NCBI GenBank assembly: GCA_900764925.1
Contig: CAAFPW010000029.1
Location: 1-26,266, forward strand
DNA from: Fusobacteriaceae bacterium
GTDB taxonomy: Bacteria; Fusobacteriota; Fusobacteriia; Fusobacteriales; Fusobacteriaceae
Direction: 5' to 3'
DNA: 26,266 nucleotides
Part shown: positions 15,705 through 23,892 of the stretch, piece after piece
Layout of the letters: every line of letters begins with the position of its first letter
Numbering within the stretch: the first letter of the stretch is position 1
Made by a program: the position numbers and the translations under genes
Notes under the pieces: model-generated
The model's input: the letters and a program-made list of their open reading frames with translations, nothing else
Told to the model about the DNA's origin: nothing
Database searches by the model: none

Positions 15705-16973
15705 ATGACAGAAAATTTAATGTTATTTGAAAAAAGGTTTAAATCTCACCACGATAGTAATGGACTTATCAATAAATATGTTCCCAGTGAAAAAGCTGAT
15801 AAATTAAGTTTTGAAGCTATGCTTGAGATAAAGCCAGATGATAGAAAAAAAGCTATCTATGTACACACACCATACTGTGATAAAATCTGTTCTTTCTGTA
15901 ATCTCAACAGAAAACAGATAGATGGAAGCCTAGATTCTTATGCTGAATATATAGCTAGTGAATTTGATAAGTATGGACAAACTACATATTTTAAAGAGAG
16001 TACATTTGATGTAATATTCTTTGGTGGGGGAACTCCTACTGTATATAAGCCAAAACAGTTAGAACTTATTCTTCAAAGTATTCAAAGAAATGTAAAACTT
16101 GGAGAAAATTATGAATTTACTTTTGAAACTACTCTTCATAATTTAACAGAAGAAAAATTAGAAGTTATGATGAAATATGGAGTAAACAGACTTAGTGTTG
16201 GAATACAAACATTCTCTGATAGAGGAAGAGTTTTCTACAATAGAACTTATGGAAAAGAGGAAGTTAAAAATAGACTTCAAAAATTAAAATCTTTCTTTAA
16301 AGGAGATGTATGTGTAGATATTATATATAATTTCCCTGACCAAACTCTTGAAGAAGTAATCGAAGATGCTAGAATTGTAAAAGAGCTTGAGTTAAGTAGT
16401 GCTAGTTTCTACTCTCTTATGGTACATGATGGTTCTAAGCTTTCTAAAGATATAGAAGCTGAAAAGGTAAAAATAGAAGAGGATATGAAAAAAGATTATC
16501 TTCTATACTCCCACTTTGTAGCTGAGATGTTAAGAGAAGATAAGTATCATATATTAGAACTTACAAAGATAGCTAAAAATGGTGGAGATAATTATCAATA
16601 TATCAAAGTTAGAAATAGTGGTGGAGATACATTTCCTATAGGTGTAGGTGCTGGTGGAAGTGTACAAGGAATCGGAGTATATAGAATGAGTAAAGAGATG
16701 GCATTTTACTCTAAACAAACTGAGTATCATTCAAAATTTGGTAAACTTTCTGGAATTATGCAATTCCCTATCATTTCAAAAGAGGATATAAAAGATATTT
16801 TAAATGATGAAGAGTATGGATATTTCTGTGAAAAGATGAAAGAGTATGAAGAAAAAAAATTAGTTATAGAAAATGAAAACTCTTTTGATTTTACAAATGA
16901 TGGAGTATTTTGGGGTAATAATCTCTCAATAGATATTATTGGTTATATCTTAGATAAAATTTTTAACAAATAA
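15705..16973 (+). CDS. hmuW: Anaerobic haem-degrading radical SAM enzyme (ChuW/HutW/HmuW)
   Basis: Enzymes of this family use S-adenosylmethionine radicals to methylate and open haem without oxygen, giving a linear tetrapyrrole (anaerobilin) and free iron. The 422 residues contain the 4Fe-4S motif C58-x3-C62-x2-C65 in PYCDKICSFCNLNRK and the SAM-contacting FFGGGTP (106-111). HemN-like features follow: R-L-S-V-G-I-Q-T-F-S (164-173) and a conserved Y-N-F-P-D-Q-T. The family is close to coproporphyrinogen dehydrogenase HemN. The neighbours (flavodoxin, haem transporter genes, HutX) decide for haem degradation. ATG has TTGGAGGA at good spacing. It heads the plus-strand operon. Confidence 0.93.
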   Translation: MTENLMLFEKRFKSHHDSNGLINKYVPSEKADKLSFEAMLEIKPDDRKKAIYVHTPYCDKICSFCNLNRKQIDGSLDSYAEYIASEFDKYGQTTYFKESTFDVIFFGGGTPTVYKPKQLELILQSIQRNVKLGENYEFTFETTLHNLTEEKLEVMMKYGVNRLSVGIQTFSDRGRVFYNRTYGKEEVKNRLQKLKSFFKGDVCVDIIYNFPDQTLEEVIEDARIVKELELSSASFYSLMVHDGSKLSKDIEAEKVKIEEDMKKDYLLYSHFVAEMLREDKYHILELTKIAKNGGDNYQYIKVRNSGGDTFPIGVGAGGSVQGIGVYRMSKEMAFYSKQTEYHSKFGKLSGIMQFPIISKEDIKDILNDEEYGYFCEKMKEYEEKKLVIENENSFDFTNDGVFWGNNLSIDIIGYILDKIFNK

Positions 16974-16979
16974 CATATA

Positions 16980-17008
16980 AATTTTATTAATCTATTAACA
17001 ATAAAATT
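16980..17008 (+). other. A/T-only inverted repeat between hmuW and the receptor gene
   Basis: AATTTTATT (16980-16988) pairs perfectly with AATAAAATT (17000-17008) around an 11-base loop. It starts seven bases after the hmuW stop and ends before the receptor's AGGAG. There is no G-C pair and no T tract after it, so it is a poor terminator. It could protect or process mRNA ends, act as a protein-binding site, or be chance. Confidence 0.4.
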
Positions 17009-17030
17009 AACATAAAGGAGAGAGAAACAT

Positions 17031-19160
17031 ATGAATAAGAAAAAAGCTACATTACTTTGGGCTCTACTTGCTGTATGTGCCTATGGAGAAACAAACAGTA
17101 TTGACTTAGGAAAGAGTGTTATTTACTCTACTACGGGATTTGCTACTGAAACTAGAAAGATAACTGCAAATCCTACAATTGTAACAGCTAAAGAAATTAA
17201 AGAAAAAAATTATAAATCTGTAGAAGAAGCTTTACAAGATATCCCAGCTGTAAATATTATAAATAATACTTTTGGTTCTATGATTGACCTTAGAGGACAA
17301 GGAGGATTAGACGGAAACTCTGCTGGAGCTAAAGCCAATGTACAAATTCTTTTAGATGGAGTAGCTGTAAATTCACTTGAAACATCAATGGTAAGTTCTC
17401 CTATCAACACTATTTCAATAGACAATGTAGAGAGAATAGAAGTTATTCCTGGTGGGGGAAGTGTTATCTATGGAAGTGGTACTTCTGGTGGAGTAATCAA
17501 CATCATTACTAAAAAAGGAACAGGAACTAGAGCAAATGCTGGTTATAGTTATACAAGTTTCAATGGTAAGAAATATGATGTATCTGCTGGACATACAATA
17601 GGAAAATTTGATATTGATTTATCATATAGTAATAATGAAGCTAAGGGCTATAGAGATGATTCTAAAGATGATTCTGAATATTTCCAAGGTAAAGTAAGAT
17701 ATGATATTAATGATAATCACAATATTGAATTTAAATATAATAATTATAATGCTAGTGTAAATATATTGGATTCTCTTACTAAAGAGCAATTAAAGCAAGA
17801 TAGAAAAATGGGAGATACTGACGGTTATATCACTAAAATGGATACCAATAAAGACGACTATACTTTAACTTACAATGGAAAGTTATCTTCTAATTTAGAT
17901 ATCAATACTATAGCCTTTTATAGTAAAACTAATATGTTAATGGATATGCCTGGAGAAGGTATGGAAACAATGATGGGAATGCAGATTCCATATACATCAG
18001 ATGTAAAATGGAACTTTAAAGATGAAAAAAAAGGAGTTAAAACTAAATTAAAATATAACTATGGAAATGATAGTTCATTGATTTGGGGTATTGATTACAT
18101 AAATAATGAAGGTGGAAGATATGGAAAAGTAAATAATCTTCTTAATATGGGTCCAATTATGGGAAAAAGACCTATGAATGTCAAAACTGATATGGATTTA
18201 AATAAAGATACTGTGGCTACTTTTATTATGAATACATATAAATATGATGACTTTGAATTTACTCAAGGAATTAGATATGAAAAATCTGATTATGAAGTTG
18301 TTAGAGCTCAAAATGTGACACCACCAATGGGTAAACCTACTTCTTCTTATCAATCATTTGAAAAAGATGAAGATAACTATGCTTGGGAGTTATCAGGAAG
18401 TTATAGCTACTCGGATACAGGAAGAACTTACTTAAGATATGAAAGAGGTTTTACTTCTCCTGGACCGTCATTACTAACTAATAAATATGGAGGTAGTTAT
18501 TATTTAAATAATCTAGATTCTCAAACATATAATAGTTTTGAAATTGGAATGAGTGATTATAAAGGATTTACAGCTATCAATTTATCTCTTTTCTATTCAT
18601 TAACTGATAAAGAAATCTATACTTATATGAGTTCTGGAATGACTAATAGTAATATTTTAAACTATAATCTTGATAAAACTGAAAGATATGGGGTTGAAAT
18701 TAAATTAGAACAATATATTAATAAATTAACTTTAAGTCAAACTTATCAGTATATCAATGCTGAAATAAAAAAAGGAAATGAAAAGTTATTTGATGGTAGT
18801 GGTAATGTAATTACTGGAGATAGTCTTTCTGGTAACAAGATTGCTGGTGTTCCAGAACATAGATTTACTTTAGGAGCTAAATATGACTTCACAAATAATT
18901 TCAATATTAATGGAGAAATTGTTTATAATGGTAACTCTTATATCAACAATAACAATAAATATGGAAAACAAGATAACTATGTTGTAACAAATATTAGAGC
19001 AAACTACAATATGGATAATGGATTATCACTATTTGCTGGAATCAACAATCTCTTTGATGAAGAGTACTGTACTTCTGTATCATATAGTCAAGCAGAAGGT
19101 TACACTTATGATCCAGCAGCTGAAAGAAACTACTATGTAGGATTTAGATATAGCCTATAA
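17031..19160 (+). CDS. TonB-dependent outer-membrane receptor, probably for haem
   Basis: A 709-residue outer-membrane protein. A signal peptide ends near residue 19 (C-A-Y-G). The plug domain follows at about 35-165: T-I-V-T-A-K-E-I, D-L-R-G-Q-G, L-L-D-G-V-A-V-N, and V-E-R-I-E-V-I-P-G-G-G-S-V-I-Y-G-S-G-T-S-G-G-V-I-N-I-I. The rest is the beta barrel, closing with N-N-L-F-D-E-E-Y and a terminal Y-Y-V-G-F-R-Y-S-L. Context between hmuW and FecCD-type ABC genes points to haem as ligand; the sequence alone does not. I found only three histidines, and no FRAP/NPDL-type haem box was found. One barrel region is very Met-rich (seven Met in 302-317, four more in 373-388). AGGAG lies ten bases before the ATG. 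Confidence 0.9.
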   Translation: MNKKKATLLWALLAVCAYGETNSIDLGKSVIYSTTGFATETRKITANPTIVTAKEIKEKNYKSVEEALQDIPAVNIINNTFGSMIDLRGQGGLDGNSAGAKANVQILLDGVAVNSLETSMVSSPINTISIDNVERIEVIPGGGSVIYGSGTSGGVINIITKKGTGTRANAGYSYTSFNGKKYDVSAGHTIGKFDIDLSYSNNEAKGYRDDSKDDSEYFQGKVRYDINDNHNIEFKYNNYNASVNILDSLTKEQLKQDRKMGDTDGYITKMDTNKDDYTLTYNGKLSSNLDINTIAFYSKTNMLMDMPGEGMETMMGMQIPYTSDVKWNFKDEKKGVKTKLKYNYGNDSSLIWGIDYINNEGGRYGKVNNLLNMGPIMGKRPMNVKTDMDLNKDTVATFIMNTYKYDDFEFTQGIRYEKSDYEVVRAQNVTPPMGKPTSSYQSFEKDEDNYAWELSGSYSYSDTGRTYLRYERGFTSPGPSLLTNKYGGSYYLNNLDSQTYNSFEIGMSDYKGFTAINLSLFYSLTDKEIYTYMSSGMTNSNILNYNLDKTERYGVEIKLEQYINKLTLSQTYQYINAEIKKGNEKLFDGSGNVITGDSLSGNKIAGVPEHRFTLGAKYDFTNNFNINGEIVYNGNSYINNNNKYGKQDNYVVTNIRANYNMDNGLSLFAGINNLFDEEYCTSVSYSQAEGYTYDPAAERNYYVGFRYSL

Positions 19161-19191
19161 GATAAAAAGAAATTAGAATGTGAGGAATGAT

Positions 19192-20163
19192 ATGAAAAGA
19201 ATATTACCTATCGTGCTTACAATAGGAATTATCATAACAGGGATACTTGCCATACCTATGGGGAGTGTCCCTATTCCTCTGGAGTATATATTTTCTCCAG
19301 GAAAAGCACCTGATTATATAAAAACAATAATTTTTAACCTAAGATTACCAAGAATAATTATGTCCCTATTAATTGGAATGATGTTAGCATCTAGTGGTGC
19401 TGTTGTACAAACAGTATTTCAAAATCCTCTTGCTGACCCATATATAATTGGGATAGCAGCAAGTGCTACTTTTGGAGCCGTAATTGCTTTTATATTTGAT
19501 ATGCCAGATTTTATGTATGGAGTACTTGCCTTCATAACTTGTTTAGTTAGTACCCTTCTTATATTCAAGATGGCAAAAAAGGGGAACAGAGTAAATGTTG
19601 CCACTCTACTAATAGTAGGAATAGCAGTTTCATCTTTTTTAGGAGCCTTTACATCTTTTGCTATGTACCTTATAGGAGAGGATTCTTTTAAGATTACAAT
19701 GTGGATGATGGGATATCTTGGAAATGCTACATGGAAGAGAGTTATTTTTATTCTAATACCTCTACTCTTTTCACTTGTGTATTTCTATTCAAAAAGACAT
19801 GAATTAGATGCACTTCTATCTGGAGATGAGGAAGCTCACTCTCTAGGTGTAGATGTAAATAGATTAAAAGTGAGAACACTTACTATATCCGCCCTTATTG
19901 TTGCTTTCTCAGTAGCTTTTTCTGGAATGATTGGTTTCGTAGGTTTAATCGTTCCTCACACTATTAGAATGATAGTAGGTCCATCTAATAGTAAAATGTT
20001 ACCTAGTACTATATTAGCTGGAGGATTTTTCCTTTTAATTTGTGATACTTTTGGAAGAGTGGTATTAGCACCTGTAGAGGTTCCTATTGGAGTTATCACA
20101 GCTTTCTTTGGAGCTCCATTTTTCCTATATCTTGCACTAAAAAATAAAAGGAGAGATTTCTAA
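19192..20163 (+). CDS. FecCD/BtuC-type ABC permease (haem/iron complex)
   Basis: The inner-membrane channel subunit of a type II ABC importer. With the ATG at 19192 it has 323 residues and about ten membrane segments. Family motifs are R-L-P-R-I-I-M-S-L-L-I-G near residues 51-62, N-P-L-A-D-P-Y-I-I-G-I, and the C-terminal G-F-V-G-L-I-V-P-H-T-I-R coupling region. A GTG twelve bases upstream would add four residues, but it overlaps the GAGG that serves ATG 19192 at six-base spacing, so the ATG is chosen. It begins 31 bp after the receptor and overlaps the ATPase gene as TAATG. Two permeases would form the channel with two ATPases. Confidence 0.93.
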   Translation: MKRILPIVLTIGIIITGILAIPMGSVPIPLEYIFSPGKAPDYIKTIIFNLRLPRIIMSLLIGMMLASSGAVVQTVFQNPLADPYIIGIAASATFGAVIAFIFDMPDFMYGVLAFITCLVSTLLIFKMAKKGNRVNVATLLIVGIAVSSFLGAFTSFAMYLIGEDSFKITMWMMGYLGNATWKRVIFILIPLLFSLVYFYSKRHELDALLSGDEEAHSLGVDVNRLKVRTLTISALIVAFSVAFSGMIGFVGLIVPHTIRMIVGPSNSKMLPSTILAGGFFLLICDTFGRVVLAPVEVPIGVITAFFGAPFFLYLALKNKRRDF

Positions 20164-20957
20164 TGGATATAATTAAAATTGAAAAACTAAATTTCTCCTA
20201 TGGGAATAGAAAAATTTTACAAGGAATTGAACTTGGTTTAAAGGAGAAAAAACTTACAGGAATTTTAGGTCCTAATGGTTGTGGTAAATCCACTCTTTTA
20301 AAAAATATATTGGGATACTTAAAAGGAGAGAGTGGAGAGATATACTTAGATGAAAAAAGAAGTAACTCTATCTCTCAAAAAGAAAAAGCTAAATTGATAT
20401 CACTGGTTCCTCAAAAATCTCAACTTGTTTCAGCTATGGATGTAGAAGAGTTTGTCTTAATGGGAAGACTACCACACCTTAAAAATAGTTGGGATGGTTA
20501 CTCAAAGGAGGATAGAGATATAGCTCATAAGTATCTCTCTAAACTTGAACTAGAAAAATTTTTACATAGAAAAGCTCCTACCCTTTCTGGTGGAGAATTT
20601 CAAAGAGTTTTACTAGCTAGAGCTTTAACTCAAGAAACAAAAATCATCTTACTTGATGAACCAACTTCAGCCTTAGATTTAAATCATGCTCTAGACCTTA
20701 TGAATAAAGTAAGAAAAAGTGTTAAAGAGAAGGGACTTACAGCTGTTGCTGTACTACATGACTTAAATCTCGCAGCTATGTTTTGTGATGAGATTGTCAT
20801 GTTAAAAGATGGGAAAGTCTATGCTCAAGGAACTCCAAAGGAAACTTTAACAGTTGAAAACTTAAAAACTATATATGACTTAGATTGTTCTATCTGTTAT
20901 ACAGATGAGGATATTCCATATATTATCCCAAGATTAAAAGGAGGAGAAAAGTGTTAA
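20163..20957 (+). CDS. ABC transporter ATP-binding protein (FecE/HmuV type)
   Basis: The 264-residue ATPase powers the importer. Walker A is GPNGCGKST (36-44), the Q-loop glutamine is Q84, the signature is LSGGE (141-145), Walker B is IILLDE (161-166) with catalytic E166, and the H-loop histidine is H199. All are intact. This is the subfamily of iron-siderophore, cobalamin and haem importers. A C-terminal extension has two nearby cysteines (D-C-S-I-C) and a final Cys, which is slightly unusual. Its first ATG overlaps the permease stop and its last codons overlap the binding-protein start by seven bases. Confidence 0.95.
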   Translation: MDIIKIEKLNFSYGNRKILQGIELGLKEKKLTGILGPNGCGKSTLLKNILGYLKGESGEIYLDEKRSNSISQKEKAKLISLVPQKSQLVSAMDVEEFVLMGRLPHLKNSWDGYSKEDRDIAHKYLSKLELEKFLHRKAPTLSGGEFQRVLLARALTQETKIILLDEPTSALDLNHALDLMNKVRKSVKEKGLTAVAVLHDLNLAAMFCDEIVMLKDGKVYAQGTPKETLTVENLKTIYDLDCSICYTDEDIPYIIPRLKGGEKC

Positions 20958-21841
20958 AGAAAATTATACTATCTTTAATGTTAATAATCAGTAGTTACTC
21001 TTTTTCAGCTTTAGAGATAAAAGAGAATAAAATATATGATAGCCATAAAAATTCCATTGAAATAAAAGAGTATAACAAAGTTATCATCCTTGATCCAGCT
21101 GTCATAGAGACTTTCTATATGATAGGAGCTGAAAATAAGATAGCAGCTATCGCTACTACTGCTAGAAGTAAAATCTATCCAAAAGATAAAGTAAGTAAAT
21201 TACCAAGTGTTGGACATATAACTAATACAAGTATAGAAAAAATTCTTTCATTCTCTCCAGATTTAGTCCTAATTGGAGCTATGTCATCTAAACTTGGAGA
21301 TAATCTAAAACTTTTTGGTATTCCTGTACTTACAATTGAATCTAATAATTTTGAAGATATCTTACAAAATATAAAAGTTTTTGGTAAGCTTACTAACAAA
21401 GAAAATGAAGCTAATAAACTTTATGAAGACTCTAATAAAAAATTAATTGATATAAAAGAGGATATTTCTAAAAATCCTTTAAAATTAAAAGGAGCTATAC
21501 TATACTCTACTACTCCTATGATGGCTTTTAATTCTAAATCACTTCCTGGACAGATATTAAATCTTTTGGGAGTTGAAAATCTAGCTGATAATCTAGTAGG
21601 AGATAAACCTATCCTCTCTCCAGAATTTTTATTACAAGAAAATCCAGATTTCCTATCTGGAGCTATGAGTATTACAAAAGCTGAAGATATTTTAAACAGC
21701 AATATCATAGTTAAAGAAACTACTGCTGGAAAAAATAATAATCTTTTTATAGTGGACTCAACTAAAATTTTAAGAGGTTCTCCTAGAATCTTTGAAGCTA
21801 TAGATGATTTTTATTTAGAATTAAAAGAGATTAATAAATAA
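20951..21841 (+). CDS. Periplasmic haem/iron-complex binding protein (BtuF/FecB-like)
   Basis: A 296-residue substrate-binding protein of the helical-backbone (Peripla_BP_2) class. The signal peptide M-L-K-K-I-I-L-S-L-M ends S-F-S-A at residue 20, a signal peptidase I type with no lipobox, so the protein should be free in the periplasm. The fold markers are V-I-I-L-D-P-A-V-I-E-T near 44-54, S-V-G-H-I-T-N-T-S-I-E-K-I near 85-97, then S-P-D-L-V-L-I-G. It would pass ligand from the receptor to the FecCD permease. The start is GTG with AGGAGG six bases ahead. It is the last gene of the plus-strand operon. Confidence 0.9.
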   Translation: MLKKIILSLMLIISSYSFSALEIKENKIYDSHKNSIEIKEYNKVIILDPAVIETFYMIGAENKIAAIATTARSKIYPKDKVSKLPSVGHITNTSIEKILSFSPDLVLIGAMSSKLGDNLKLFGIPVLTIESNNFEDILQNIKVFGKLTNKENEANKLYEDSNKKLIDIKEDISKNPLKLKGAILYSTTPMMAFNSKSLPGQILNLLGVENLADNLVGDKPILSPEFLLQENPDFLSGAMSITKAEDILNSNIIVKETTAGKNNNLFIVDSTKILRGSPRIFEAIDDFYLELKEINK

Positions 21842-21843
21842 TG

Positions 21844-21886
21844 AAAAAAAGAAGAGAAAAACCATTTTTTAGTTTTTCTCTTCTTT
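21844..21886. terminator. Bidirectional terminator between the haem-uptake operon and hutX
   Basis: Arms 21848-21861 and 21873-21886 pair over about 14 bp (AAGAAGAGAAAAA with TTTTTCTCTTCTT) around an 11-base loop. The minus strand ends in a run of seven T, which serves hutX. The plus-strand side ends CTTT then A/T-rich sequence, which serves the binding-protein gene. Both stop codons are within a few bases of it. Confidence 0.85.
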
Positions 21887-21891
21887 AATTA

Positions 21892-22365
21892 TTATACTAA
21901 ATTATAAAAAACCTCTAAATACTCTTTTATCAACTCTTTTTTCTCATCTCTTGGTACATAGATAGCAAATATCTCTTTCTCATCTTCTCCATAAAATCTT
22001 ATAGAGCAACTTTTTCTACCAAACATATTATCTTCTACTAAGAAAATCTCTTTTATCTTATCTACACTTAGGTGTCCTCCAATAGAAGAATCATTATCAT
22101 GGAAGTTTAAATATCCATGAGCATAAAACCCCTTTGGAAATTTATCTTTTATCTCTAATACAAAATTAGGAGTTATAACTAATAAGAATACTTTTTCCCA
22201 ACCTCTCAACGTTTCAAATAGCTCTTCTCTTCTCTCAACTGGATATTTTCTTACTGTTGGTGAATTTCTTAAAACTTCTATAAGAGGTATATTCAATTCT
22301 TCAGCTATTTTTCCCAATGAGATCTTCTCATTTTCAGATAATAATTTTTGAATTTTTTCTTTCAT
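21892..22365 (-). CDS. hutX: Cytosolic haem carrier, HutX/ChuX family
   Basis: HutX/ChuX proteins bind haem in the cytosol and hand it to degrading enzymes. The 157-residue length fits. It starts with a helical, HTH-like segment (I-S-L-G-K-I-A-E-E-L-N-I-P-L-I-E-V-L-R, 15-33), common in this family. The beta domain follows, with G-Y-L-N-F-H-D and G-G-H-L-S-V-D-K-I. H83, H89 and H98 are candidate ligands; which one matters cannot be told by eye. It is convergent with the haem-uptake operon and shares its terminator. GGAG lies about 11 bases before the ATG. It has its own strong promoter. Confidence 0.87.
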   Translation of the reverse strand: MKEKIQKLLSENEKISLGKIAEELNIPLIEVLRNSPTVRKYPVERREELFETLRGWEKVFLLVITPNFVLEIKDKFPKGFYAHGYLNFHDNDSSIGGHLSVDKIKEIFLVEDNMFGRKSCSIRFYGEDEKEIFAIYVPRDEKKELIKEYLEVFYNLV

Positions 22366-22433
22366 ATATATTACTTCTCTCCTTTTTATTTAAATATACT
22401 TTTATTTTGATTTTCAAATTTATTTACGATAAA

Positions 22434-22462
22434 ATTATATTATACTTTATTTTTATTGTCAA
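22434..22462 (-). promoter_or_regulatory. Promoter of hutX
   Basis: On the minus strand a perfect TTGACA (22462-22457) and a perfect TATAAT (22439-22434) are separated by 17 bases. Transcription would begin near 22427, giving a leader of about 60 bases. No clear operator repeat resembling the hmuF/hmuW site was found around it. Confidence 0.83.
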
Positions 22463-22492
22463 GTTTTATCTTGTTAAAAAAATTGTATTAAA

Positions 22493-22529
22493 AAAGAGAG
22501 AAATTTCAATGATAGAAAATTCTCTCTTT
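22493..22529 (-). terminator. Intrinsic terminator of the dut-rodA-permease operon
   Basis: A perfect 10-bp stem, AAAGAGAGAA (22493-22502) with TTCTCTCTTT (22520-22529), has a 17-base loop. On the minus strand it ends in six T. It lies about 40 bp after the purine permease stop, and hutX begins its own transcription just beyond it. Confidence 0.82.
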
Positions 22530-22567
22530 CTCATTTTTGTTAATTTATTTTCAACTTTATATAGTTT

Positions 22568-23869
22568 TTATACTAATAGATTTACTAAACAAAGAGCTCC
22601 AATAAATATTAATGGGATATTTAATTTTTTGAAATCTCCTGTTAATAAATGGATTAGAATATAACTTAAAAATCCTAAACTTAAACCTGTACTTATACTA
22701 TAAGTTAATGGCATCATTATAATTATGATAAAACATGGGAATAAAGTTTTTAAATCTTTGTAATCTAAGTCTGCTATATGTTTAAACATATATACTCCAA
22801 CGATTATTAAAGCTGATGCTGTTGCATAACCTGGTACTACAGCTACAAGTGGAGAAAATAATAGTGCACATAGGAATAAAACTCCTGTTACTACAGATGC
22901 AAGTCCTGTTTTTGCCCCTACAGCAACTCCAGCAGCTGATTCAACGAAAGTTGTTACTGTACTTGTTCCTAATACTGATCCTATTATTGTTGAAAACACA
23001 TCTACATAAAGCATTCTTCCGAATCCCTTAATTTTTCCATTTTTATCTATTATTCCAGCTTGTCTTGAACATGATATTAAAGTACCTAAAGTATCAAATA
23101 GGTCTACAAACATAAATGAAAATATTGGTCCAATTAAAGATAGTTTGAAAGCTCCAGCTATATCTAGTTTACCAGCTATAGGTGCTATACTAGGTGGTAG
23201 AGAAACAACTTTCTCAGGTAGAGCTACCTCTCCAGTTATAAATCCTAATACTGTAGATACTATTATACCTATTAACATTCCACCTTTTACTTGTTTTATC
23301 TCTAGTATTACAGCTACTATAAGTCCTACCACTCCAATTAAAGTTGTAGTTTTTATCTCTCCAAGTCCAACTATTGTAGCTGGATTTGCTACTACAAGCC
23401 CCATATTAATAAGCCCAATAAATGTAATGAAAAGTCCTATTCCTCCTCCTACAGCTATCTTTAATGGCATTGGAATAGCATAGGCTATTTTCTCTCTAAT
23501 TCCACCTAAAGATAGTATAAAGAAAAATACTCCAGACATGAATACAATTCCAAGTCCTGTTTCCCAAGGAATTCCTTTTCCCAATACTAAAGTAAATGTA
23601 AAAAATGCATTTAATCCCATTCCAGGTGCCAATGCAAATGGTGCATTTGCCCATAAACCAGAAATAATTGTAGCAAGTGCTGAAGTTAAGCAAGTTACAG
23701 TTATTAAAGCTCCCTTATCCATTCCAGTCATTCCTAAAATTGAAGGGTTAACAAAGATGATATAAGACATTGCTAAAAATGTAGTAATTCCTCCTATTAT
23801 CTCTTGTCTAACTGTACTCCCTCTCTCTGAAATCTTATACAATTTTTCCAAACTTCCTGAGTATTCCAT
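22568..23869 (-). CDS. NCS2-family purine permease (AzgA type)
   Basis: A 433-residue membrane protein with the 14-segment pattern of the AzgA branch of nucleobase:cation symporters, importing adenine, guanine or hypoxanthine. Signature stretches are G-G-I-T-T-F-L-A-M-S-Y-I-I-F-V-N-P near residue 27, A-L-A-P-G-M-G-L-N-A-F-F near 79, F-V-D-L-F-D-T-L-G-T-L, and V-E-S-A-A-G-V-A-V-G-A-K-T-G-L. The exact purine cannot be assigned. ATG has AGGAGG at good spacing. It is only 23 bp after the pseudouridine synthase gene, so it is read from upstream. That short gap leaves no room for a purine riboswitch. Confidence 0.92.
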   Translation of the reverse strand: MEYSGSLEKLYKISERGSTVRQEIIGGITTFLAMSYIIFVNPSILGMTGMDKGALITVTCLTSALATIISGLWANAPFALAPGMGLNAFFTFTLVLGKGIPWETGLGIVFMSGVFFFILSLGGIREKIAYAIPMPLKIAVGGGIGLFITFIGLINMGLVVANPATIVGLGEIKTTTLIGVVGLIVAVILEIKQVKGGMLIGIIVSTVLGFITGEVALPEKVVSLPPSIAPIAGKLDIAGAFKLSLIGPIFSFMFVDLFDTLGTLISCSRQAGIIDKNGKIKGFGRMLYVDVFSTIIGSVLGTSTVTTFVESAAGVAVGAKTGLASVVTGVLFLCALLFSPLVAVVPGYATASALIIVGVYMFKHIADLDYKDLKTLFPCFIIIIMMPLTYSISTGLSLGFLSYILIHLLTGDFKKLNIPLIFIGALCLVNLLV

Positions 23870-23892
23870 TTTTTCCTCCTATATAAATTTTT

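Noticed and set aside
15705..16973. Oxygen-independent coproporphyrinogen III dehydrogenase (HemN)
   Set aside because: The fold is shared, but the divergent flavodoxin, haem import genes and HutX context favour the ChuW/HutW/HmuW branch.
17031..17090. Receptor signal peptide as a lipobox around C16
   Set aside because: Residues before C16 (L-A-V) lack the required small residue at -1; cleavage after G19 is more likely.
20951..21841. Binding protein as a lipoprotein
   Set aside because: There is no cysteine near the end of the signal peptide; the S-F-S-A site fits signal peptidase I.
22317..22664. Plus-strand frame between hutX and the permease
   Set aside because: It covers the hutX promoter and the permease terminator, and its product is low-complexity hydrophobic; both neighbouring genes explain the region.
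23145..23483. Long plus-strand frame opposite the NCS2 permease
   Set aside because: Its product is Pro/Ile/Ser-rich antisense translation of the permease helices; no ribosome-binding site or family pattern.
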